Positions 9,373 through 18,025 of a stretch of DNA of 28,106 bases are shown here, one piece after another. Every line of letters starts with the position of its first letter. Position 1 is the first letter of the stretch. This DNA comes from Phaeoceros laevis (taxonomy: Eukaryota; Anthocerotophyta; Anthocerotopsida; Notothyladales): assembly GCA_049999765.1 (NCBI GenBank), contig JBNGIQ010009371.1, forward strand, positions 90,947-119,052, written 5' to 3'. The notes beneath the pieces were generated by a model, which saw nothing but the letters and a program-made list of their open reading frames with translations, was not told the DNA's origin and searched no databases. A program made the translations under genes and the position numbers.

Positions 9373-10527
9373 ATGAGTGAGGCGCAGGACTTGGCCTCGG
9401 GATCGGGCATGGCTGATATGAGAGTGCAGGTGGAGCAGGAGCTGGAGAGGCTCGGCAATGAATCTGCCATTTACGAGAGCGCGCGGGATGCGGTGAAGCA
9501 GAATATGCAGGACATGCTGTGGACGCTGCAGTGCGGGCAGAGGGATGAGCGGGTGAGGACGGCCATGGAAATTCGCAAGCTCACCAAGACCTCGCCCAAG
9601 TGCCGGGCCTATTTGGCGGCTGCCGGGGTGATTGTGCCGCTGGTGTCCATGCTGAGGCCGGGAAACGACAACGAGACCCGGGAGGCCGCGGTTCTGGCTC
9701 TGCTCAACCTCTCCGTTGGCAACGAGCGGAACAAGGTGAAGATCGTCAACTCCGGGGCGGTGGAGGCCCTGGTGGAGCTTCTCAGATCCAGCAACGATAG
9801 CCTGCGGGAGGCTGCCACGGCCACCATTCTCACGCTTTCCGCTGCTGCTCCTAACAAGCCGGTGATTGGGGCGTCCGGGGCTCCGGCGCTGCTTGTGGAC
9901 ATGCTGGATGGTACCAGTGCGCAGGCCAAGGTGGATGCTCTCATGGCGCTTTACAATCTCTCCACGGATGCGGACAGCATGAGCCGCATTATGGTGTGCA
10001 AGCCTGTCGGGCCGCTCATCACGCTCTTGCAAGAGAGCAAGAAGTCCTCCAAGGTGGCGGACAGGTGCACGGCTTTGCTCGAGGGTTTGGCGGCTTTCGA
10101 AAAGGGCATCGACGCCATCGGGAAGGAGGACGGTGGAATCATGGCTTTGGTGGAGGTTTTGGAGGACGGATCGCTCTCGACTCGGGAGAGAGCGGTGAGC
10201 GTTCTCCTAGCCATGTGCGAGAGCAGCAGGGAGCGGTACAGGGAGGCCATTTTGGGGGAGGGTGTCATACCTGGATTGCTGGAGCTCACGGTGCAGGGGA
10301 CGCACACAGGGCAGCAGAAAGCTTGTGCTCTGCTGCAGCTGCTGAGGGAGCAACCCGTGCAGGCAGAGAGAACCGCGGATGCGGCCATGCTGGAGAGTAT
10401 CGTGTTTGACATTGCCAATCACGTTGACAGCATCGATGTGGAGAACCAAACAGCCAGGAAAATGCTCACTGAGATGGTGCCTCACATAAGCATGGAGCAC
10501 CGGCTACCGGCTCCCCTCACTGCCTGA
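9373..10527 (+). CDS. Armadillo-repeat protein (384 aa), no U-box
   Basis: A single intronless frame from ATG 9373 to the stop ending at 10527 encodes 384 residues. An in-frame TAG lies about 70 bases upstream, so this is the first possible Met. After an N-terminal coiled-looking segment (about 15-50, VEQELERLGNESAIYESARD), tandem armadillo repeats run from about residue 60 to 330. They carry typical repeat phrases: IRKLTKTSPKCRAYLAAAGV, EAAVLALLNLSVGNERNK, VKIVNSGAVEALVELLRS, and ALMALYNLSTDADSMSRI. The architecture and wording match plant ARM proteins related to PUB-ARM E3 ligases, but no U-box precedes the repeats. ARM superhelices bind peptides of partner proteins; the partner is unknown here. 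A second Met at 9409 (MADMRV) could also serve as the start. Codon use is GC-rich, unlike its AT-rich surroundings, which suggests a conserved and expressed gene. Confidence 0.9.
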   Translation: MSEAQDLASGSGMADMRVQVEQELERLGNESAIYESARDAVKQNMQDMLWTLQCGQRDERVRTAMEIRKLTKTSPKCRAYLAAAGVIVPLVSMLRPGNDNETREAAVLALLNLSVGNERNKVKIVNSGAVEALVELLRSSNDSLREAATATILTLSAAAPNKPVIGASGAPALLVDMLDGTSAQAKVDALMALYNLSTDADSMSRIMVCKPVGPLITLLQESKKSSKVADRCTALLEGLAAFEKGIDAIGKEDGGIMALVEVLEDGSLSTRERAVSVLLAMCESSRERYREAILGEGVIPGLLELTVQGTHTGQQKACALLQLLREQPVQAERTADAAMLESIVFDIANHVDSIDVENQTARKMLTEMVPHISMEHRLPAPLTA

Positions 10528-11654
10528 CTGCTTATCCGAATTGGACAAAGACAATTGGCAGGCAGCTGCAATTCTCCAGGATGGCTTGCATCGCCTGGTG
10601 CTCGATTTGTATAGAACCACGTTCCAATGGATTGCAAGCCATCTGCCACAATTTTTCCTAGCTGCCCGCTAAGGCTGAGGCGGCATGATGAGTGGCTTGT
10701 CACCGGTTGCACCATCTGCGAGCAGATGGGGTGGGCTGTCGGTTTCTGGATCGTTAGGTGTTGGGGCCTGCTCCCAAACTTTCTGTACAGTACGTTGGCT
10801 TCACGTGGACACGGCCACGGCCACTGTGTTTTCACCCCAATCTTTAAAGAAAAGCCCGCCTCGGAAGGTTCTTCTGGGGTGGTTATGTAACCCGTTACAG
10901 CTGGATTATCGACAGCCAGGATTTTGGTACCGCCTGTTGTGCAGCGTCACGTAGCCGAGTTGCTTGCAGGAGGCACCCACGACTGGTTGCCTTCGGACCA
11001 ACACGTTTGGCTCCACAAATAGAAACTCAGGGTGGCCCGAGCAGAACTCGAGGTGGCCACATCCACGCGAAAGCATATCACTTTCCGCGGTTGGCATGTT
11101 GTCGGGGTCAACTTAGACTAGATGCCGCATCACCACCACCAAAGATGGACATGTGGCATGTGTGGATGTCCTACTCTGCAGCCCGATACAGTTTTCCATA
11201 TATGAAGAAGAATTTTATTTAGGATGATCACGCGGCGGCCTTCGCGTTCGATCACATCACTCCTCTACTGTGCGCTGTTACCATAAGGTTTGTCATGTTC
11301 GAAGCATTCACCAGCCATGCAGGAAGGCATAGTCTAATAACATTCCTCCAAGGTCCACATGCGTGGGGAAACGATGTACATGCTACAGGATCCCCTTTTC
11401 CTGATTTTCTCATTTACCTGGGGTAAGGAAAGGGGATAGGGTACTTGTCACCCATCCCCTATTGGACACCCCACGTACATGCTGGCGCCACCCCACAACC
11501 CCACACCCCAAGTTATTAGGAGGTCTGGGCTGAAGTACAGGTGATCCTGGAAGAGTTGCTTGTGTTTTGCGACTCTTCAGCCGACTCATGTAAAGCCTGG
11601 GGCGGTTACGCACACCCATCAGAGCAGTGAAGTACGTGGGCAGATTGTTTGTGT
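10528..11654. other. ARM gene 3' flank and intergenic DNA
   Basis: No coding frame is supported. The first part is probably the 3' UTR. A hairpin-prone segment lies at about 11434-11463 (aggggatagggt paired with acccatcccct). Confidence 0.4.
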
Positions 11655-11660
11655 TATGAG

Positions 11661-11996
11661 TATGTTAAAGGAAGCCGGGAGCACTGCGTTATGGCATTAG
11701 CACGGGTAATGCTACCCGGTGCGACCGCCTTCCTTTAACATAAAGGGAAGGGGCGAGTTATAAAGCCCGCGCGAGCCCCGGGATTATGAGCGTAATCCCG
11801 CGACTTGCAGTAATCTTGCGACTTGCAGGCATAATGTGCTACCCGGCGTTGGTAATGTGCTACCCGGCGTTGGTAGTAATGTGCTACCCGGCGTTGGTAG
11901 TAATGTGCTACCCGGTGCTAATCTCCGTAAAGGAGCGGGATTACGCTCATAATCCCGGACGAGCGCGGGCTTTATAACAAGCCGGTTTCCTTTAAG
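11661..11996. mobile_element. Foldback element, copy B (nested inverted repeats)
   Basis: Three levels of symmetry are visible. (1) Outer ends: ttaaaggaagccgg at 11665-11678 pairs with 11982-11995 (one mismatch). (2) A small hairpin at 11661-11742, with arms tatgttaaaggaag and ccttcctttaacata, encloses gcatta/taatgc; it corresponds to the core of copy A at 602-687. (3) A 43-44 bp arm at 11758-11801 (starting ttataaagcccgcgcgagc) is complementary to 11935-11977 with few mismatches. Its loop is a 24-bp tandem repeat. The right tail (gcgcgggctttataac, then ccggtttcctttaag) matches 565-600 of copy A. There is no protein-coding capacity, so it would be non-autonomous if mobile. No flanking target-site duplication was confidently identified. 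Confidence 0.75.
11832..11920. repeat. 24-bp tandem repeat in the loop of the foldback element
   Basis: Units begin at 11832, 11853, 11877 and 11901 (taatgtgctacccggcgttg core). The first lacks three bases and the last diverges. Each carries the gctacccgg phrase found in the hairpin cores of both element copies. A second short repeat, gcgacttgcag, occurs at 11800 and 11819. Confidence 0.9.
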
Positions 11997-12139
11997 TGGA
12001 AGGAAGTAACTTTATGCCGTGCTTCATGGGTGGCACCGCACACATGACGAAAAGCACATGACGAAAAGATCATAATATGGGTAACAACATGGTATGGTGG
12101 AGCTGGATGTTTTCAAGTGGAGCTGGTTGCTCTTTAGGC

Positions 12140-12217
12140 GGCTTTAGGCTTTATTAGGCGGTCACCCTATAGGGCTGCGGCTTTAGGCTTTATTAGGCGG
12201 TCACCCTATAGGGCTGC
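12140..12217. repeat. 39-bp perfect tandem duplication
   Basis: 12140-12178 and 12179-12217 are identical (core ggctttaggctttattaggc). Just upstream, acatgacgaaaag is also duplicated near 12045-12068. Confidence 0.9.
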
Positions 12218-12363
12218 GTTAGTGCTTGTAGTTTGCTTGCTTGCAAGAACCTATATGAATGTTTTTATTTTGGAGCTAAAGGGGTTAAGAAGGTGGATTT
12301 GTGTTAGGACCTTGAGGTGAACTTTTTTGACTCATGATGTCATGCTAGTCTTTGTTTAAAATC

Positions 12364-12427
12364 ATGGTTGTGTCTTTAAGCTACTAGAACTTCTTATGGT
12401 TGTGTCTTTAAGCTACTAGAACTTCTT
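12364..12427. repeat. 32-bp perfect tandem duplication
   Basis: 12364-12395 and 12396-12427 are identical (core tgtgtctttaagctactaga). A short (tgaa)n run follows at about 12449-12462. Confidence 0.9.
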
Positions 12428-12652
12428 GCTCGGCTGTGAAATGCTTAAATGAATGAATGAATTTATTTTAACGATATGGGCACGAACCAACCGTGTGGCA
12501 AGTAGACCGCGGCCCCGACTTGATCTAAAGATTCTATTTGTGCTAGCTAGCTGGGTAAGATGGAATCTAGGCATTAAGGCCACTCCCCTTCGGCGAATTG
12601 CTGGCTGTCCACCCAGGGCTCATAAGGTTCACCATTGTAGATATCCTCGTCC

Positions 12653-13078
12653 CTACCGCTCTCCTGCGAACCGTCGTCGTAATACATGGCGCAAACTGCA
12701 AAAGTGACACTTGTCAGTCCCTCTTAAGCCCCAAGTGTAGTTGTAACTGAAGTCCATTTTAAAAGCATGCAAAAAAAATGAAAGCATGCAAAAAATGACT
12801 GACCCAGGGAATCGACTGTGTGCAGTTTCAGAAGGACCTTCCAACATCAACCCCCTTGCTCGAGTCAGAGTTAAAGCTTCAGATACGTAGCGTGCTCAAG
12901 CAACAGATATGAACATCTCCAAGTTCTTCGGCAATAACCATTGGCCACTAGGTTCAGTATTGAGAATGAAGGGTGTTCGATGACCCCAAACAACAAATTT
13001 ATATCCTTCTGGAACAAGCCCACCCTTTGCAAGCTCTTCAAACTTTAGCCCATGGCTTAGGCACAACCAGAAATGCAA
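12653..13078 (-). pseudogene. Possible decayed coding exon, unrecognised
   Basis: One minus-strand frame stays open for about 142 codons apart from a single TGA at 12896-12898, in otherwise AT-rich DNA. It includes protein-like phrases (LVPEGYKFVVWGHRTPFILN before the stop; RYVSEALTLTRARG after it). A donor-like cctgg/gtcagt lies near 12808. I do not recognise a family. It could be a broken exon or chance openness. Confidence 0.25.
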
Positions 13079-13247
13079 AGCTCTAAAGCTTACTCCTACA
13101 ACTAGCTTTAAAGCTTACTCATACAATTACACAATAAGGCAGCACATGTAGCACATGTAGCAGGCTAGGAGGTCTTGAACCCTTCTTGGGTTGAGGAAAA
13201 AAACATTCCTAAAATACTAAGGGTATGTCGCTATTTGTCTTAGCCGT

Positions 13248-13393
13248 GAATCTCACGTAGTGCAAACGGTTCGATCTCATTTCCTCACATCACAACCATG
13301 CTCCTATAAATGATTTTGGCTAAGAATCTCATGTAGTGCAAACAATTTGGTCTCATTTACTCACATCATGACCATGCTCTTAGAAACGATTTT
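13248..13393. repeat. Diverged 76-bp tandem duplication
   Basis: Units at 13248-13323 and 13324-13393 share gaatctcaYgtagtgcaaac, ctcatttNctcacatca and accatgctc, with roughly 15 percent differences. It is older than the other tandem copies in the window. Confidence 0.85.
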
Positions 13394-14870
13394 TCTCTCA
13401 ACTTGCAGGGTCTTAGAGGTGGTGGTGTAATCGATTCCCATATGGAGTGAGCCATTACGGTCATTCATTACGGTGCGACTCATTGCGTTGCATAGGTTGT
13501 CTACCCACCTAGTGCATGGCTCAGCCAGGTGCTAGGAGAGGGGGGCGCACTTCCCTGCAAGGTATAGACCACCAGTCCACCTACTGTGCCACCAATTTGT
13601 CGGCGTGCTCGATTCCCATGTGGAGTCGGCTAGCATGTTCTTTCTACTACTACTACAATAATAGCCTCCCCTAATTACCCCGCTCCAGTTGTGTAAGGCA
13701 CAAATCAGGTCTCGTCAATGGCAAATACATGAGCAAATAATTTATAATAATGAAGGGCCCCAAGGCAAAACATATGATGCTCTAATGGGGGTAGGTAACA
13801 TCACGCAGTGTAACCACCCCCTTAGAAAGACTTGTTTTAACTAGGGAAAAATGAAGATAGAAAATAATAGACTAATACCTGATCTTACTCTTGTGGTGAA
13901 TAGTAGCTAACTAAGGCATGTAACATTTTAATGTCATCAAAGGTTTTTTGCATCAAAACCCTTCATCACACATGTGACGCTCCAAGATCTCACTCTTGAC
14001 ATGATGCTTTTGGACCATTTCGGACCCATAAGCACGTAATAATTTTTTTCTTCTTCGTATTGTGATATTGCTCCTATTGCCACATAGGGTCGTCTAATGC
14101 GCTCATCTCTAAGATCAATTATTCATTAAGGAATTTATCTCAGTTATTCATTCATTCAATAATTATTTGAGTTGAACTGAACTTCAAAGTGCATTTAGAC
14201 CACACTGCAAACTGTATTTAGACCATACGTCCAGCAAATGAGCGTCCGTGAAAACTTCAAATCAAAAACGAAGTTAAGGATTTCTGTTTGATGGTAGTAG
14301 TAGTAGTAAGGTGCAGCGCCCACTCCACAAGTAGTAAGAAACTATAGACAGCTACTAAATAAATCATAAGAGAGTAACAATTATATCACTTAACCCTTAA
14401 AGGCCTAACTGACCACAAGTGGTCAGTTGGGCTACTACCAAGTTTCTAACCTGGTTTTATGAGTAAAATAGAATTATATAATATTTTATTCATGTATATT
14501 ATAAAAGACAAGCCTATACGTATATGTACTGCAAGTTAGTTTTTTAACCCATGATTAGTAGACTGGATAACTACACAAGGGCATCATGACCATAGTGGTT
14601 ACCCTGGACTGGTGACCCGGGATCTAACTAATTCCGAGCCTAGGTAGGCTCGGGTCACTACTTTTCCGACTTGGCATTACTTTTCCAACAGTCCGGCACA
14701 AACTTCTCTTTCAGACTTCGTGAGACAATCGTTGCTCTGGCACCGGCAGTTCTTCTGATGATACGAATTGTGAGCTTTGTTTGCAGAGGATTTCTGGGCT
14801 GTTGCGGAAGATCACAACAGCGCCAGTCTGGTGTGACACTGAGGAATTTGTGGGGGTGAACCACATGGTA
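13394..14870. other. AT-rich intergenic stretch
   Basis: No gene recognised. The phrase cgattcccatRtggagt occurs twice (near 13432 and 13610). (tag)n runs occur near 14292-14310. A nested stem-loop lies at 14612-14658 (gtgacccg with cgggtcac, enclosing ccgagccta with taggctcgg). Confidence 0.5.
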
Positions 14871-14929
14871 TCAATTGTTTGCGAGCAGCTAGAGAGAGGT
14901 CAGGGAGCACGCAATGGTCTTCGTCTGCT

Positions 14930-15085
14930 GAGCAGCTTCAGGGAGCCTGCGATGAGGGACAGCTGGACAGGGCCCTGCATGTATTATCTCGCATGGCTCA
15001 GCAGGGCTCTGTTCCTTTAGTGCCCATGTACAGGTCTCTTTTGAAAGCTTGCGCCAAAAGGAAGGCCCTGGTTCACGCTAGGCAT
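14930..15085 (+). pseudogene. PPR protein N-terminal fragment
   Basis: The plus-strand frame reads ACDEGQLDRALHVLSRMAQQ, then PMYRSLLKACAKRKALVHAR. This is the lead-in to a PPR array in many seed-free plant PLS proteins (an xLDRAL..L..MAQQG block followed by YxSLLKACxKxKAL..AR). The repeat array does not continue after 15090 and no transit peptide precedes it. It is probably a relic, separate from the PPR pieces in 1400-5150. Confidence 0.7.
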
Positions 15086-15090
15086 GACCA

Positions 15091-16694
15091 ACAAAGTGCG
15101 CGCATCGGCTGGCTATGGCGGCCTGGAAACGTCAGCTTCCTAGAGCTGCCGTAGTCAGCCTGGAACTTGGGGGAAGCTCGTCACGCTTAGGACACGAGCA
15201 TTCTCGTTCAATGCTATTGTCCGGTATGCCTAGCTTTGCTGCTAAAACACAGTAGGGCAATCCTAAGTGAAGCAATTGCAGCGCTGAGGAAGCATGTGCC
15301 TCAACCCTCCCTCGCGCGCCCCTGCCTGCTCGCCGGCCTGCTGCAACCTTTGGGCGGCTGGGCAGGGCGCCTTAGCTAGGCTTTAGGACTCCTGCCTTCC
15401 TCCCTCCCAATCCGCCCGCGCCTGCCTAGCTCGCCCCCACAATTTGCGCCTCTGCTTCTCGAAATCCGGATTCCCTCCTTCCCTTTTCTTATGCATACCT
15501 CCCTTGCGCGCGAGGTAGGAGGAGAGCAAGCTTGGCGAGGGAGCTAGCTATGGCGGCCAAAAGCTCGTTGAGATCTCATCGTAGGTTCGGTCGGCAATTA
15601 CACAAGCTCTGTACTAGCCGAGGCTCGAAATTATGCGGCTCGGAAACTCAAACAGCCCCGGCCGGAGTTAGGCTCGTGATAACGGGTTGGGGGCCATGGA
15701 ACCAGCCTTCAATGAAGGTTTCGTACGTGCGTTTCGATGGGATAAAAATCGCCGGCGTTTAAGGGTTAATACACATGATGTTACGATAGGTAGAAAGATT
15801 CAATACAAGAATGTATTAACGAGGTCACGGCGAAAATCACCCTAAAGGTTAAATGACCTAGAGTGGTGGCACACAGTCGCACATTGGCAGCCGCACTAAC
15901 CCCACACGGACGACAGCTCGATGTGACTAGTACTTTTACTAAAAATGTGTGTAAGAGATAAAATGTCGTCGAAATAGGCCCGGTCAATACGGGTCTGACC
16001 TGGACGTCCAGCGGAGTTTCTCGACGCGGCGTCAGAAGACTTGACCAGACGCTGCACCAGCATTATAACGCACTCTGCTAGACATGCCAGACGTGGTTGA
16101 ACTTGAGCCGTCGTTATCCTGGTGCTGCCACCAGACGTCGGAGCCTATGCAAAGATCTGAATCAGCCAGAGCTGTTTGACTTGTCCAGCCCTGAATTCCT
16201 TCCACACGCATGCGAGAAACCCACTTGGCCGGCAGGTACTACCAGCTCCTTCCTACCCCTTTCGCGGGTCCCCGGCTTGAAGCCCACACCCTCCCCGCAC
16301 TGCCTCTTTACAAGCCTCTCTTCCGCTGTTCTGTCCTGTTTAGCTCACCAGCTCCGCCTGCCGCTCTCACCAGCTTGTGGGAGTCTTAATTCTGGCTGTC
16401 CCACGAGGGGATCGAGATCGTTGCGCTGTTGAGAGCAGGATTGTGGCCTCCGGCGTCTCAGTATTCATGACAGAGGAGCTCATTTGCAGCAAGGGTTGGA
16501 TGCTAGAGGACCGTTTCCGAGCCCGGCGAAGGAGTGCTTGTCCGAGGAGACCGCTCCAGCTCTTGTACGAGGTCTTCTGCTGAGTTCCTCATTTCCAGCT
16601 CCTGCCAGGCAGATTGGTTGCAGAACCCCGAGATTGGCACGTTTTCGGTAGAAACGATTGTTGCTCGCAGTGGCGGTGCGGACATTAGGGCAAG
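15091..16694. other. Intergenic; pyrimidine-rich segments, possible leader of the small membrane protein gene
   Basis: Two pyrimidine-rich blocks (about 15300-15500 and 16240-16370) resemble plant 5' leaders. A 71-codon frame from ATG 15550 (MAAKSSLRSHRRFGRQLHKL) has a transit-peptide-like composition but no recognised homology and no support. The second block lies 330-450 bases upstream of the gene at 16695. Confidence 0.35.
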
Positions 16695-16973
16695 ATGTGT
16701 CCCATGAGGTTTCTGCTCATCTTCTTCTCAGCCATTTTCGCTGGATACCTCGCGTGGAGGGGCCTTGCGGTGGCCACAGGAGAGGGCTTGGCAGGCGCCG
16801 ACGGCGAGGAGGACAGATCTGCTGCTAAAGATCAAGGACATCGCTCTTCCTCGAGTTCGGCAAAAGCAGCCGCTTTTTTTTGGACTGTGGTGGACATGGC
16901 TAGCGGGCGCTATTTGTGGAATGCTCTCAACCAAGGGAAACTGGAGAGCGCACAAGTGGCGAAGGCCTCATGA
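16695..16973 (+). CDS. Small single-pass membrane protein (92 aa)
   Basis: An intronless frame begins MCPMRFLLIFFSAIFAGYLA. The second Met (residue 4) may be the real start, because MRFLLIFF begins the hydrophobic helix directly. Residues 5-23 form one transmembrane or signal-anchor helix. A polar, acidic and serine-rich linker follows (about 30-58). Then comes a C-terminal block, FFWTVVDMASGRYLWNAL, with conserved-looking aromatic, Asp and Arg residues. That block resembles short, widely conserved plant proteins of unknown function, but I cannot name the family. The gene lies between pyrimidine-rich upstream DNA and a long non-coding 3' flank. No function is assigned. Confidence 0.6.
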   Translation: MCPMRFLLIFFSAIFAGYLAWRGLAVATGEGLAGADGEEDRSAAKDQGHRSSSSSAKAAAFFWTVVDMASGRYLWNALNQGKLESAQVAKAS

Positions 16974-18025
16974 TGCCTCCTCCTCCCTGGACCTGGAGGC
17001 GCTGGTTAGTACTCTGGGTAGCTGCTATGTGCTTACTAAATCCTTCTGTCTGGACGGAGCTTGAGGGTTTTGTGATTCCTTATGAATCGGGAGATGGCAT
17101 GTGAATTACATGCTCTGTATATGATCTGACCTTTCGTTTCCGACCCCTCGTCGGAGAACTTTGGAATTCCATTGACTGTCGAAGGTTGGCGTCTAAATCT
17201 AGGCTGTAAACAACTTGACTGGAGCCTCATTGTTTTGTATCTCTGGATTACGACAATATAAACCGGTTGTCTGAGTTCAGTGTGCCTTTATTGGTATTTC
17301 TCTGCTCGTTTGTTTCTGTTTAAGACACTTGGGTGTAAATACACCCTTTCCTGCTTCTCAGGGGGTTCGTTTCTGATATCGTAAGTTTGATGTATCCGAA
17401 AGCAAACTCAGGTCGGCATGTAAGTTTACCAGGAGGGTGTGCAAATTGCATTGGCATCTATTGTTCATGTTAAAGGTTCTCTGTTTCCACTAATGTCGAG
17501 TTGCCGATCTGCCTGGGCAATCACTTTACTTTGAGAAGCTTGTCCACCGAAGATGAGAATGGAGTTACTCTGGTCAAAATGGGGCATTCCACCAAGGCTG
17601 AGAATGGAAACCCCTGGCCACGACCGTTTACATTCGGGTAACGTCCTGTCATCTGCAATGTAGTAAAGTGGCCACGGAACTCATATCGCCATGTCTGCAC
17701 TAGATATACTGAAAGTGCCATTTTTTTTCGAACCTCTAGCACAAACTTTTTTTACACTTAGATTCTTTTGGTGACAGATTTTTTTGGTGACTCTGGCCCG
17801 ATAAATAACACTACAAGTTGTTCAGCTGAGTAGCTTCATGCGCTTTGAGTCCGCACCTGACGGTACTACGAGTAGGGACATGTCGATCAAATGGGGAGCG
17901 TGGGCCTGTGCTGAGGAATTTTTCAACGCTAAAAAGCTTGTGGCTCAATTGGTCCAACGATATCAATTCATCAATTTCTGACCTTGGGCCTTCTTCATCC
18001 AACCCGACGACTACTTACACATGAC
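16974..18025. other. Intergenic stretch
   Basis: It probably contains the 3' UTR of the small membrane protein gene. Short minus-strand frames at 17521-17742 and 17811-18002 have no recognised motif. T-runs occur near 17722 and 17779, with a repeated tttggtgac phrase. Confidence 0.4.

Noticed and set aside
11832-11920. CRISPR-like regular repeats
   Set aside because: The units are directly adjacent with no spacers and lie in a plant foldback element.
11786-11977. ORF with repeated CYPALV units
   Set aside because: It is a translation of the 24-bp tandem repeat and hairpin arm of the foldback element.
15532-15762. 76-codon ORF with transit-peptide-like start
   Set aside because: No homology recognised and no continuation exon found; not supported as a gene.
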